A stretch of DNA of 64,000 bases, from NCBI GenBank assembly GCA_021785695.1, contig JAJYEQ010000005.1, positions 1 to 64,000 on the forward strand, written 5' to 3'. The stretch comes from Actinomycetes bacterium. GTDB taxonomy: Bacteria > Actinomycetota > Acidimicrobiia > Acidimicrobiales > RAAP-2. How positions within the stretch are numbered: the first letter of the stretch is position 1; each line of letters starts with the position of its first letter. Both the position numbers and the translations under genes were made by a program. This document shows positions 25,871 to 34,280 of this stretch, piece after piece. The notes below the pieces were generated by a model. It was not told the origin of the DNA. It ran no database searches and worked only from the letters and a program-made list of their open reading frames with translations.

Positions 25871-26779
25871 GTTGGTCGCCCCGTCAGGACCGAGGCGCGC
25901 GGCGACGTCGGCGACCACGTCGGACAGCGTCGCGGCCAGGGCGATGCGCGGCTCCCAGCCGGTCGTGACGTGGAGGCGGCGGGTGTCTCCCCGCGTCACC
26001 GGGATCTCGAGCGGCCGCACCAGACCGGGGTCGCGCACGAAGCGCGCCGCCGGGTAGATCTGCTCAGCCAGCCAGCCGGCCAGATCGGCGATCGCGACGT
26101 CGCGACCCGCCGCGACGTTGTAGGCCTCGCCGCTGCGGCCCAGGAGCGCCACCAGGCGGTAGGCCCGCACCACGTCGCGCACGTCGCTGACGTCGCGGCG
26201 CGCCGACAGGTCCCCGACGGCGACCTCGGGCCGCCCAGCGGCGCGAGCCCGCAGCAGCCGCGCGCTCAGGGCCGCCACGACGAAGTCCAGCGACTGGCCC
26301 GGGCCCACGTGGGTGAAGGGCCGCACGACGACCACCCGCAGGCCGCGGCCGGCCGCCTCACGGCCGAGGCGCTCGGCCTCCACCTTGGAGCGCGCGTAGG
26401 GCGTCTGGGGAGCCAGTGGGCGATCCTCGCCGCTGGGCAGCTCGGCCTCGGGAACTGCTCCGTAGACCTCGCCCGAGCTGACCAGGACGACCGTGGCGGT
26501 GGGCGCAACGCGCTCGGCGGCGGCCAGGACGCTGGCCGTGCCCACGACGTTGGTGCGCGTGAAGGCCGCCGGCCGGCGCCACGACTCCCCCACGTGCGTG
26601 CGCGCGGCCAGGTGGTAGACGACCTCGGGAGGCTGGGCCGCCAGGACGCGCTCGAGCGCGGGGCGATCGGTGACGTCGACCTCCCGTCCCAGCGCGGTCA
26701 CCTCGTCGCCCGCGGCGCGCAGGTGCGCCACCAGGTGGCGGCCGGCGAAGCCGCCGGCCCCCGTGACGAGCGCCCTCAC
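25868..26779 (-). CDS. rmd: GDP-4-dehydro-6-deoxy-D-mannose reductase
   Basis: A 303-residue extended SDR. The NAD(P) motif is TGAGGFAGRHL at the N-terminus. VSSGEVYG carries the catalytic serine and TPYARSKVEAE the YxxxK pair. The C-terminal half has RPFTHVGPGQ, RRDVSDVRDVVRAY and YNVAAGRDV, typical of Rmd rather than the larger Gmd dehydratase. It would make GDP-D-rhamnose from GDP-4-keto-6-deoxymannose. Its GTG start overlaps the preceding glycosyltransferase stop by four bases, linking it to three glycosyltransferases. The Gmd enzyme that makes its substrate is not in the window. Confidence 0.8.
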   Translation of the reverse strand: MRALVTGAGGFAGRHLVAHLRAAGDEVTALGREVDVTDRPALERVLAAQPPEVVYHLAARTHVGESWRRPAAFTRTNVVGTASVLAAAERVAPTATVVLVSSGEVYGAVPEAELPSGEDRPLAPQTPYARSKVEAERLGREAAGRGLRVVVVRPFTHVGPGQSLDFVVAALSARLLRARAAGRPEVAVGDLSARRDVSDVRDVVRAYRLVALLGRSGEAYNVAAGRDVAIADLAGWLAEQIYPAARFVRDPGLVRPLEIPVTRGDTRRLHVTTGWEPRIALAATLSDVVADVAARLGPDGATN

Positions 26780-27894
26780 GCGCCGCGCGCCGCGGCCATC
26801 TGGTACGCCCGCCGGTGCGCGCGCAGCGAGCGCTCCCAGGTGTACGTCTGGGCCTGAGCCACCGCGCGCGCCGCCACTTCCGCCCGCTCGGCGCCCTCGA
26901 GGTGCGTCAGGCGCTCGAGGGACGCCGCCAGCGCCGCCGCGTCGCCGACCGGGCTGAGTGAGGCCGCCGACCCGGCGACCTCGGCCATGACGGTGCCGGC
27001 CGTGGTGGCGACCGGTGCCCCGCAGGCCAGCGCCTCGAGCACGGGCAGACCGAACCCCTCGGCCCGCGAGGGGTAGGCGACGGCGCGCGCGCCGCGCAGC
27101 AGGGCCGGCAGCAGGTCATCGGCGACGTAGCCCAGAGGGACGATGCGCTCGCGCAGCGGATGCGACGCCACCGCGGCCTCCAGCGCGTCGGCGTGCCAGC
27201 CCCGCTGGCCCACCAGCCACAGCTCGAGATCCGGATCGGCCCGCCCCACCTCCGCGAAGGCCGCCAGCAGCACGTCGATCCCCTTGCGCGGCTCCAGGGT
27301 CCCCACGAACAGCACGTAGGGTCGCCGCCGGTCTAGCTGGCTGGCCGCCCACACCGCCTCGTCGTCGCCCTGGGGGCCGAACCGGTCCAGGTCCACGCCA
27401 TGGGGGGCCACCACCACGGGGGCGTGCTCGCCCACGACCTCGTCCAGGCGCGCGGCCGTCCAGTCGCTGACGGTGATCAGGACGGCTGCGTGGCGTGCCG
27501 CGTACGCGATGGCGTGCTGGAAGAACCGCACCTTGGCCCGCTCGTGGTACTGCGGGTGGGTGAACAGCGTCAGGTCGTGGATGGTCACCACCACCGGGAG
27601 GGGAGCGCCTCGGGGCATCGTGTAGTGGGGCCCGTGCCACACGTCGAGGCCGCGCAGCAGCGGCGTGCGGCCCAGCAGCGTCGCCTCGTAGGCCAGTCGC
27701 AGCGGGCGGCGCGCCGGCACCAGGTCGCGGACGCTCGCGCTCGACCAGGTGCGCCAGCGCTCGCCGTCGCCGCGGCGCGCCACCAGCGTCACCTCGGTCC
27801 CGTCTTCGGGCAGGCGCCGGGCCAGTTCGACGATGTAGCGGCCCGCGCCCGCGACGCGGTCGGGCACCGCCGAGACGTCCAGCCCGAGGCGCAT
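26776..27894 (-). CDS. Glycosyltransferase family 4 (GT-B)
   Basis: A 372-residue GT-B enzyme. The N-terminal acceptor domain has AGAGRYIVELARRLPEDG. The C-terminal nucleotide-sugar domain has LFVGTLEPRKGIDVLLAAF, the catalytic EGFGLPVLEALACGAPV (Ex7E) and a closing helix. It resembles mannosyl and rhamnosyl transferases of surface polysaccharide clusters. The ATG at 27894 shares one base with the preceding stop (TGATG). It is flanked by rmd and another GT4, so a 6-deoxy-mannose donor is plausible. Cytoplasmic, membrane-associated. Confidence 0.88.
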   Translation of the reverse strand: MRLGLDVSAVPDRVAGAGRYIVELARRLPEDGTEVTLVARRGDGERWRTWSSASVRDLVPARRPLRLAYEATLLGRTPLLRGLDVWHGPHYTMPRGAPLPVVVTIHDLTLFTHPQYHERAKVRFFQHAIAYAARHAAVLITVSDWTAARLDEVVGEHAPVVVAPHGVDLDRFGPQGDDEAVWAASQLDRRRPYVLFVGTLEPRKGIDVLLAAFAEVGRADPDLELWLVGQRGWHADALEAAVASHPLRERIVPLGYVADDLLPALLRGARAVAYPSRAEGFGLPVLEALACGAPVATTAGTVMAEVAGSAASLSPVGDAAALAASLERLTHLEGAERAEVAARAVAQAQTYTWERSLRAHRRAYQMAAARGA

Positions 27895-28919
27895 CACCAG
27901 CCCGCCAGGTGGTCGAGGGCGCACTGGTGCCACGTCAGGTCGGCCACGGAGGCCTGGCGGGCCTCGCGGCCCACCGACCCGCACGTCGCGGCCGCCACCA
28001 GGCCGGCCGCGATGGCGTCGACGTCGAGCGGGTCGACGAGCACCACCTCGGGATTGCCGGCCACCGACGGCGTCGTCGCCGAGGCGACGACGGGCGCGCC
28101 CGCTCGCAGGGCCTCGATCGGCGGGAGCCCCCATCCCTCGTCGAGGGGGACGTAGGCCACGACTGTCGCCTCGGCGAGCAGCCCGAGGACCAACGACCGG
28201 GGCAGCTCACCCAGGACCCGGGCGTCGCCGGTGTCCACCGCGCCCCAGCCCGCCGGTCCCACCAGCACCAGCGGGCCGACCTGGTCGAGGGCGCCCAGCG
28301 CCGCCGCGTGGGCCCGCACCAGGCGCTCGAGGTTCTTGCGCGGTTCGCGCGTGCCGACGGCCAGGGTGAAGGGGCCCGCGACACCGCGCTCGGCCAGGTA
28401 GGCCCGCACCTGGGTCGAGGAGGCGGGTGCGGTCTCCTCGTCGGCGCCCAGACGCACCGGGATCAGCCGATCAGCCGCGACCCCCTCGGCGATCAGGCGG
28501 TCGCCGAGCAGCGGCGAAGTCGTAACGATCCGCACGTCTTCGCGCGCGACCAGGCGGCGCAGCCGCGCCTCGTGGAAGCGTCGGCCGCGCGCCGTCGAGG
28601 CCGGGGCCACGTCGCGCCACAGCAGGTCGTGCACGGCCACCGAGTGCACGGCGCCGGCCCGGCCGCCCCCCATCGGTCCGGCCAGGGAGGGCGCGTGCAC
28701 CACGTCCGCCGCGCGCGGCACGCCCCAGGACCCGCTCGCCCAGGCTGCGGTGACCAGGCCCACCCGCAGGCGTGCCGCCGGGCCGGGACGCGGGCCCACG
28801 GGGTACACGCTGAGGCCCTCGATGCCGGCCAGGCCGCGCAGCAGGCCGCGCACGTAGGTCCCGATCCCCCCGGGCTGCCGCCGCGCCAACTGATCGGTCG
28901 CGACGGCCACGGTCCTCAC
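27894..28919 (-). CDS. Glycosyltransferase family 4 (GT-B)
   Basis: A 341-residue GT-B enzyme starting with the RRQPGGIGTYVRGLLRGL glycine motif of the acceptor domain. The donor domain contains TLAVGTREPRKNLERLVRA and DEGWGLPPIEALRAGAPVV with the catalytic Ex7E pair. The GTG start overlaps the upstream stop (GTGA). It is the middle of three consecutive glycosyltransferases, each probably adding one residue to the same polymer. Confidence 0.87.
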   Translation of the reverse strand: MRTVAVATDQLARRQPGGIGTYVRGLLRGLAGIEGLSVYPVGPRPGPAARLRVGLVTAAWASGSWGVPRAADVVHAPSLAGPMGGGRAGAVHSVAVHDLLWRDVAPASTARGRRFHEARLRRLVAREDVRIVTTSPLLGDRLIAEGVAADRLIPVRLGADEETAPASSTQVRAYLAERGVAGPFTLAVGTREPRKNLERLVRAHAAALGALDQVGPLVLVGPAGWGAVDTGDARVLGELPRSLVLGLLAEATVVAYVPLDEGWGLPPIEALRAGAPVVASATTPSVAGNPEVVLVDPLDVDAIAAGLVAAATCGSVGREARQASVADLTWHQCALDHLAGW

Positions 28920-29914
28920 GGCGTCCAGTCTCGCACGACCTGGGCGTAGAGCTCGAGGTAGGCGCTGGCCGCGCGCGTGGGGTGGAAGTCGGCGGCACGG
29001 ACCGGACCGGCCGCGCGGGCGATGGCCCGCTGTGCGGGGTCGTCGAGTGCGGCCGCCGTGGCCGACACGATCTCGTCGGGCGACGACGTCAGCACGGCGG
29101 CGCCGCCGAGGAGCTCGCGGGTCACGGGATCCGCCGGCGTCACCACGGGGATGCCCGCGCCCAGCGCCGCGAGGGGCAGCGAGGGGAAGCGCGCCCCGTC
29201 GGCCAGATGCACCAGGACGCGCGCCGCGGCCAGCTGGGCCGTCCCCTCGCGCCGGTTGCGCACGAGCACCGGGCCGCCCCCCACGCGCTCGGCGACCTCG
29301 GCGCTCGACAGCACGATCATCGCCAGCCCGCGGGCGCGGGCCAGGGCCAGCAGACCGTCGGCCACCGCGAGGTACTGGCGAGTGGCCCCCGCCACGTGGA
29401 CGACCAGGGCGGGCGCTCCTGGGGCCTGGGCCCGCACCGGCAGCGCGGGCACCGGCGGTGGCACTGCCACCACCCGGTCGAGTGACACCCCGAGCACCTG
29501 GGCCACCTCCAGGCGCGCGGTGCTGTTGGAGGTGGCGATCAAGGCGCCGCGGCGCAGCGCCCGGCGCAGCCGCTCGCCGCGCTCGCCGCGCGCGCCCCCC
29601 TCGCGCAGGGGTCGCAGGTCCTCGACCGAGATCACCAGGGGGATCTCGCGGGTGGGCGGAACGGTCGGGCCCGCCACGTGCACCACGTCGGCGCCGGCCA
29701 GCCAGCGGTCGAGGGGCCACCCGCGTCCCGCCCGCCACCAGCGCCGCCACCACCACCGGCCGCCCAGGCGAACGTCGGCGTCGGTGGGGGCCGACCAGCT
29801 ACGGAAGCGCACCAGCTCGCACTGCCCAGCCTCGCTGAGGGCACTCGCCAGGTCCACCATGGTCTCGCCGAACGGCTCGAGTGCACCGTCCAGATCGAGC
29901 GCGACGCGCAGCAC
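28916..29914 (-). CDS. Divergent GT-B glycosyltransferase
   Basis: A 332-residue protein with GT-B architecture but weaker motifs. The acceptor half has RVALDLDGALEPFGETMVDLA and ADVVHVAGPTV. The donor half has VVHVAGATRQYLAVADGLL and ARFPSLPLAALGAGIPVV, where the usual first catalytic Glu of Ex7E is not clear. GTG 29914 lies one base into the preceding stop, with TTGGAG upstream. It is first of the run of three glycosyltransferases plus rmd. It may be active with altered catalysis or have a structural role. Confidence 0.72.
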   Translation of the reverse strand: MLRVALDLDGALEPFGETMVDLASALSEAGQCELVRFRSWSAPTDADVRLGGRWWWRRWWRAGRGWPLDRWLAGADVVHVAGPTVPPTREIPLVISVEDLRPLREGGARGERGERLRRALRRGALIATSNSTARLEVAQVLGVSLDRVVAVPPPVPALPVRAQAPGAPALVVHVAGATRQYLAVADGLLALARARGLAMIVLSSAEVAERVGGGPVLVRNRREGTAQLAAARVLVHLADGARFPSLPLAALGAGIPVVTPADPVTRELLGGAAVLTSSPDEIVSATAAALDDPAQRAIARAAGPVRAADFHPTRAASAYLELYAQVVRDWTP

Positions 29915-30726
29915 TAGATCTCCAAGGCCCCGGCGCGGATCTGGCCCAGCCACGCCGGCCAGCCCGCGACCGCCCAGGGGCCAAAGGCCACCGTCGAGGT
30001 CGCCACCACGGCCACCTGGTCGACCGGGTCGACCAGCACGAGGGCACCGCTGCGACCGAAATGGCCGAGCGCGCGCGCGGGCCAGCCGGCCATCCAGTGC
30101 TGCTTGCCGCCGTGAAGCTCGGGCCCCAGGCCCCACGGGCACGGCGCGAAGCGCCCGAAGCCGGGGACCACCCCGTCGAGGTCCCCCAGGTACGGCGTGG
30201 CGATCCGCTCGTGCGTCGCGGGCGCCAGCAGCGACCGGTCCACGAAGGCTGCCGCCAGGCGCGCCAGGTCGCGCGTGGAGCCCCGGATCCCGGCCGCCGG
30301 TCGACCCGCGAGACTCGACGCGACCAGGCCGAGAGGATCGAGCACGCGCTCGGCGATCCAGCGCGCCGGACCCCCAGCGGGGGCCAGCGCCTCAGCCACC
30401 AGGTCGATGCCGACGTTGGAGTAGACACGCCGGGTCCCCACGGGACGCCGGTGGTCGGCCGCCTCGAGCCCGAGGCCCGAGCTGTGGGAGAGCAGATGGG
30501 CTACCGTGGCCCCCGGCGGGCCGGCCGGGTCCTCGTAGCGAACCCGGCCCGCGTCGACCTCGGCCCCCACGGCCAGGGCCACCGCCAACTTGGAGACCGA
30601 GGCCCACGGTCGCTCGACCTCGAGGTCACCCAGCGCCGCCACCACCTGGGCCGGCCCGCCGTTCGCGCGCAGGACGACGACCGCCGGGTCTCCGGGCCAT
30701 CCGTCCACGATGTGCGCGAGGTCCAC
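29914..30726 (-). CDS. Serine beta-lactamase-like hydrolase
   Basis: A 270-residue beta-lactamase/DD-peptidase fold of class C or esterase type. SVSK near residue 44 supplies the nucleophile and lysine, YSN (about 104) the second motif and HFGRSG (about 221) the KTG-like third motif. HLLSHSSGLG is the usual family block. It may be an esterase or a peptidoglycan-related hydrolase. No signal peptide is visible, so it is probably cytoplasmic. TAGGGT ends 8 bases before its GTG, giving a leaderless start. It is divergent from fbiA. Confidence 0.82.
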   Translation of the reverse strand: MDLAHIVDGWPGDPAVVVLRANGGPAQVVAALGDLEVERPWASVSKLAVALAVGAEVDAGRVRYEDPAGPPGATVAHLLSHSSGLGLEAADHRRPVGTRRVYSNVGIDLVAEALAPAGGPARWIAERVLDPLGLVASSLAGRPAAGIRGSTRDLARLAAAFVDRSLLAPATHERIATPYLGDLDGVVPGFGRFAPCPWGLGPELHGGKQHWMAGWPARALGHFGRSGALVLVDPVDQVAVVATSTVAFGPWAVAGWPAWLGQIRAGALEI

Positions 30727-30734
30727 GAGGGGTC

Positions 30735-30740
30735 ACCCTA
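30735..30740 (-). promoter_or_regulatory. Leaderless -10 element (TAGGGT, minus strand)
   Basis: The hexamer ends 8 bases before GTG 30726 of the serine hydrolase. It sits 10 bases from the divergent fbiA element. Confidence 0.4.
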
Positions 30741-30750
30741 CCCGGGGCCC

Positions 30751-30756
30751 TAGTGT
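30751..30756 (+). promoter_or_regulatory. Leaderless -10 element of fbiA (TAGTGT)
   Basis: TAGTGT ends 7 bases before GTG 30764. No ribosome-binding site is present. Confidence 0.45.
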
Positions 30757-30763
30757 CGTTCCC

Positions 30764-31678
30764 GTGATTACGGTCCTGAGCGGCGGGGTGGGTGCGGCCC
30801 GCCTGCTGCGCGTGCTCGCTGCGCACGTCCCAGCGACGGACCTGACCGCCGTCGTCAACGTCGGAGACGACTTCTGCCTCCACGGCCTGACGATCTGCCC
30901 CGATCTCGACACTGTGACCTACACCCTGGCGGGTCGCCACGACGAGGCCCAGGGCTGGGGGCTGCGCGACGAGAGCTGGCGCGTCATGGACGAGCTGGCC
31001 CACCTCGGCGGCCCGACGTGGTTCCGTCTGGGTGACCGCGACCTGGCCACCCACCTCTATCGCAGCCAGCGCCTGGCCGAGGGGGCCACCAAGTCCCAGG
31101 TGAGCGCGGAGATCGCCCGCGCCCACGGCGTGGACGTGCGCGTGCTGCCCGCGAGCGACGACCCGATCGCCACGACCCTCACGACCGCGCAGGGCGAGCT
31201 GGGGTTCCAGGAGTACTTCGTCCAGCACCACCACCAGGTCCCGGTGACCGCGATCGCGTACCGGGGGGCGCTCACCGCGGCGCCCGGGCCCGGCGTGGCC
31301 GACGCCATCGAGGGCGCCGACCGCGTCGTGCTGGCTCCCTCCAACCCCCTGCTCTCGCTGGCCCCCATCCTGGCGGTGCCCGGGGTCCGGGCCGCCCTGG
31401 CGGCCCGGCGCGGTCCGAGCGTCGCCGTCAGCCCCCTGGTGGGCGGGCGGGCCCTCAAGGGCCCGGCCGATCGCCTCCTCGAGGAGCTGGGCCACGACGC
31501 GGGCAGCCGGGGCGTGGCCGCCCTCTACGGCGACCTCGTGGACACCTGGGTGATCGACGAGGCCGACGCCGGCGATGCGGGGGACCTGCGCACCCAGGGC
31601 TACGAGGTCCGCGTCACGTCCACGGTGATGGGCGAGCCGGGCCGCGACGCCCGCCTGGCCGCGGCGGTGCTGGCGTGA
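30764..31678 (+). CDS. fbiA: 2-phospho-L-lactate (phosphoenolpyruvate) transferase FbiA/CofD
   Basis: A 304-residue CofD-family enzyme. The N-terminal ITVLSGGVGAARLLR and VVNVGDDFCLHGLTICPDLD blocks are diagnostic. LAPSNPLLSLAPILAVPGVR and VAVSPLVGG complete the phosphate-binding region. It joins the phospho-lactyl (or phosphoenolpyruvyl) group from the GDP-activated donor to FO in coenzyme F420 synthesis. The GTG at 30764 follows a leaderless -10. The last codon overlaps cofE (GTGA), so the pair is translated together, as in mycobacteria. Confidence 0.95.
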   Translation: MITVLSGGVGAARLLRVLAAHVPATDLTAVVNVGDDFCLHGLTICPDLDTVTYTLAGRHDEAQGWGLRDESWRVMDELAHLGGPTWFRLGDRDLATHLYRSQRLAEGATKSQVSAEIARAHGVDVRVLPASDDPIATTLTTAQGELGFQEYFVQHHHQVPVTAIAYRGALTAAPGPGVADAIEGADRVVLAPSNPLLSLAPILAVPGVRAALAARRGPSVAVSPLVGGRALKGPADRLLEELGHDAGSRGVAALYGDLVDTWVIDEADAGDAGDLRTQGYEVRVTSTVMGEPGRDARLAAAVLA

Positions 31679-32385
31679 ACGCGATCCAGCTGCTCCCCCT
31701 GCGCCTCCTGGCCGAGGTGCACGAGGGAGATGACCTGGCCGCGCTGCTCGCGTCGGCCCTGGCCGACGCGGGCGTCGACCTGCTCAGCGGGGACGTCGTG
31801 GTCGTGACGAGCAAGATCGTCTCGAAGGCCGAGGGCCGCGTGGTCGCCTGGGACGGGACGCCCGAGCACAAGGAGGCCCTGGTGCTCGGCGAGACCCGGC
31901 GGGTGCTGCGGCGGCGAGGCGCGCTCCTGATCACCGAGACACGCCACGGGTTCGTCAACGCCAATGCCGGCGTGGACCTGTCCAACACCGCGGCTCACAC
32001 GGCGGTGCTGTTGCCCCTCGACCCGGATCGCTCGGCGCGCGCGCTGCGCGCCGCCCTGGGACATCGCCACGGAGTCGACGTCGCCGTGGTGATCACCGAC
32101 ACCTTCGGGCGCGCCTGGCGCCAGGGCGTGACCGACGTGGCCATCGGCGCCGCCGGCCTGCGCCCGGTGCTCGACCTGCGCGGCACCGTCGATGCGACGG
32201 GCCGGCGGCTCGAGGCCACCGTGGTCGCCATCGCCGACGAGATCGCGGGGGCCGCCAATCTCGTTCTCCACAAGGCGGCGGGCACGCCCTTCGCGATCCT
32301 GCGCGGGGGCAGCCCCGACTGGCGCGGCACTGGTTCGGTGCGCCGCGACCTGGTCCGCGACCCCGACGAGGATCTCTTCCGCTGA
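31675..32385 (+). CDS. cofE: Coenzyme F420:L-glutamate ligase, stand-alone CofE
   Basis: A 236-residue CofE domain. VVVTSKIVSKAEGRVV, TRHGFVNANAGVDLSN and VVITDTFGRAWRQGVTDVAIG are the GTP, metal and F420 binding blocks. It adds glutamates to F420-0 with GTP. Mycobacterial FbiB carries a second, FMN-binding nitroreductase-like domain at the C-terminus that reduces dehydro-F420. Here the protein ends after the ligase domain, so that reductase must be encoded elsewhere or be unnecessary. Confidence 0.95.
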   Translation: MNAIQLLPLRLLAEVHEGDDLAALLASALADAGVDLLSGDVVVVTSKIVSKAEGRVVAWDGTPEHKEALVLGETRRVLRRRGALLITETRHGFVNANAGVDLSNTAAHTAVLLPLDPDRSARALRAALGHRHGVDVAVVITDTFGRAWRQGVTDVAIGAAGLRPVLDLRGTVDATGRRLEATVVAIADEIAGAANLVLHKAAGTPFAILRGGSPDWRGTGSVRRDLVRDPDEDLFR

Positions 32386-32399
32386 CGCCCGCGCGGGCG
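32386..32399. terminator. Short GC hairpin between convergent genes
   Basis: CGCCC-GCGC-GGGCG forms a 5-bp stem exactly filling the gap between cofE and the convergent nucleotidyltransferase gene. There is no U-run, so terminator function is uncertain. Confidence 0.25.
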
Positions 32400-33416
32400 C
32401 TAGACGCCGCCCAGGCGGACGTCGCCGTAGAGCCACGAGCCCGCCGCCACTCGCTCGTGCGCGCCCACGACGCACGTCGGGCCTAGTTCGGCGTAGGCAC
32501 CGACCACCGCCTCGGGGCCCACAATCGACGAGCGCACCACGGCGCCCTCCTCGATGATGGCCCCGGGCAGCAAGACGGACTGCTCGAGCCAGACCCCCGG
32601 GCCCACGACGCAGTTGGCATCGACGACGGCGTGGACCAGCGTGGCCGTGGGGTGGACCTGGCTGCCCGGGTGCTGCCACGATCCCTGGCCAGCACCTTCG
32701 ACGGGCCCGTCCTTGCCCGCCAGGATGTCGACGTTGGCCTGGAGGTACGTGGCCGGCGTGCCGGTGTCGAGCCAGTAGGCGTGGTCGGGGCGCGCGAACA
32801 GCTCGCCAGCGGCCGCCAGCGCCGGGAAGACCTCGCGCTCGACGCTGACGCGCCCCGTGGGCGCGATGCGCGCGAGCACGCCGGGTTCCATGACGTAGAT
32901 GCCGGCGTTGATGAGGTTGGTGGGGGCGACGCCCTGCGGCTTCTCGAGGAAGCTCACGACGCGGCCGTCGTCATCGGTTGTGACCACCCCGTAGCGCGAG
33001 GGGTCCTCGACGGGGTGCAGCGCGATGGTGGCCACGGCCCCGCGCTGGCGATGGAAGGCGATCAGGGCCGTCAGGTCGAGGTCGGTGACGACGTCGCCGT
33101 TCAGGACGACGAACGTGTCATCGATGCCGGCCTGGCGCGCCGCGAAGCCGATCGCCCCGGCGGTGTCCAGGGGCTCGTCTTCGACGGCGTAGGACACCGC
33201 GACGCCGGCGATCCGACCCTCGGGGTACGCCGCGACGAACTGCTCGGGCAGGTAGCCCAGCGACAGGACGGCCTCGCTGACCCCGTGGCGCGCCAGGTTC
33301 GCCAGCGACCGCTCGATCAGCGGGACGCCCACGACGGGCAAGAGCTGCTTGGGCGTCTCGTACGTGAGGGGGCGCAGGCGCGTCCCCATCCCCCCCACGA
33401 GGATGACCGCGCGCAT
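32400..33416 (-). CDS. Mannose-1-phosphate guanylyltransferase-like nucleotidyltransferase
   Basis: A 338-residue sugar-nucleotide pyrophosphorylase. GGMGTRLRPLTYETPKQLLP at the N-terminus binds the nucleotide, LNGDVVTDLD and FLEKP follow, and YWLDTGTPATYLQAN closes the catalytic domain. About 80 residues of left-handed beta-helix repeats make up the C-terminus. It resembles the Rv3264c/ManC group found beside fbiA-fbiB in mycobacteria and would make GDP-mannose from the manB product. Glucose-1-P thymidylyl or uridylyl specificity is not excluded by sequence. The ATG overlaps the upstream stop by one base. Confidence 0.85.
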   Translation of the reverse strand: MRAVILVGGMGTRLRPLTYETPKQLLPVVGVPLIERSLANLARHGVSEAVLSLGYLPEQFVAAYPEGRIAGVAVSYAVEDEPLDTAGAIGFAARQAGIDDTFVVLNGDVVTDLDLTALIAFHRQRGAVATIALHPVEDPSRYGVVTTDDDGRVVSFLEKPQGVAPTNLINAGIYVMEPGVLARIAPTGRVSVEREVFPALAAAGELFARPDHAYWLDTGTPATYLQANVDILAGKDGPVEGAGQGSWQHPGSQVHPTATLVHAVVDANCVVGPGVWLEQSVLLPGAIIEEGAVVRSSIVGPEAVVGAYAELGPTCVVGAHERVAAGSWLYGDVRLGGV

Positions 33417-34240
33417 CAGCCCTTCGGCGTGGTGGTGGTCGGGGAGGTGGACCCCGGCACCGTCGTGGTCGGCCCGGCGGTCGTGGGCGTCACCGGAACC
33501 GAGGTGGGCGTCAGGGGCACCGAGGTGGGCGTCACGGGCACCGTGGTCGTGGTGGTGGTCGGGGTCACGGCGACCTGGACCATCGCGTTGAGTGTCGCCT
33601 TGGTCGGCGCCAGCGGGGTGACCCCCTGGGGGACGAAGGCCAGCGTGACCCGCAGGTAGCGCGCGAGCTTGATGGCGCCGGGCTTGGTGGTCAGCGTCGG
33701 CGTGGTCGAGCTCAGCGTGGGCCAGTAGGCGTAGACGACGCGTCCGGTCTTGCCCGCGTCGGGCGTCCCGGCGGCGCAGCGCTGGCCGGTCGTCAGGCGC
33801 AGGTGCCCGTGGGCCGTCGTGAGGTCGAGGTTCGTCGCGGTGGCCGTCACGCCGGCGTTCTCGCGGGAGAACTGGGCCAGCGTGGCGTTGTTGCCGGCGT
33901 CGGCGCTCGAGATCGGCGCCACCTTGATCACGTTGGACGCGAGCAGGCTGAGCCCACCGGTCGAGGTGCCCGGGGGCAGGCTGGCGACGCGAGCTCCGCA
34001 GTTGTCCACACCGAGGGCGGCGTACCAGGTGGTGCCGATCTTGGGTGCGACCGCGGGCTGCGCGTGGTGGTGCTGGGGGTGCTGGTACTCGTAGCGCGCC
34101 AGGACGACGCTGGCCAGACCCAGGATCACGACGACGCCGAGGATCCCGTAGTAGTTCACTGGTCGCGATCGCCGGTAGGACCGTCCGCCGCCGGCGGCGC
34201 CGACGCGACTGACCCACTTGCCCGTAGTGCTTTTGGCCAC
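33416..34240 (-). CDS. Membrane-anchored protein with Thr/Pro-rich tail
   Basis: A 274-residue protein of unknown function. A basic N-terminus leads to one membrane segment (YYGILGVVVILGLASVVLA). An exported domain of about 150 residues follows, with two cysteines, and then a tail of about 50 residues made of TPTSVP-like repeats. The start at GTG 34240 is preferred because TAGCGT ends 7 bases upstream, although GTG at 34249 is also in frame. The exported domain starts with GTTWYAALGVDNCG. It probably forms an operon with the guanylyltransferase gene (1-base overlap). Confidence 0.65.
   Translation of the reverse strand: MAKSTTGKWVSRVGAAGGGRSYRRSRPVNYYGILGVVVILGLASVVLARYEYQHPQHHHAQPAVAPKIGTTWYAALGVDNCGARVASLPPGTSTGGLSLLASNVIKVAPISSADAGNNATLAQFSRENAGVTATATNLDLTTAHGHLRLTTGQRCAAGTPDAGKTGRVVYAYWPTLSSTTPTLTTKPGAIKLARYLRVTLAFVPQGVTPLAPTKATLNAMVQVAVTPTTTTTTVPVTPTSVPLTPTSVPVTPTTAGPTTTVPGSTSPTTTTPKG
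33483..33545. repeat. Three 21-bp tandem units in a coding region
   Basis: Three contiguous 21-base units, each starting GTGGGCGTCA, lie within the Thr/Pro tail of the membrane-anchored protein. They encode the heptad (V/L)TPTSVP. Copy number is likely to vary by slippage without shifting the frame. Confidence 0.7.
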
Positions 34241-34247
34241 GGGTGCC

Positions 34248-34253
34248 ACGCTA
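34248..34253 (-). promoter_or_regulatory. Leaderless -10 element (TAGCGT, minus strand)
   Basis: TAGCGT ends 7 bases before GTG 34240 and lies between the tRNA gene and the anchored-protein gene. Confidence 0.4.
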
Positions 34254-34280
34254 CTAAAAATCGCCCGCCGCCTGGCCGAG

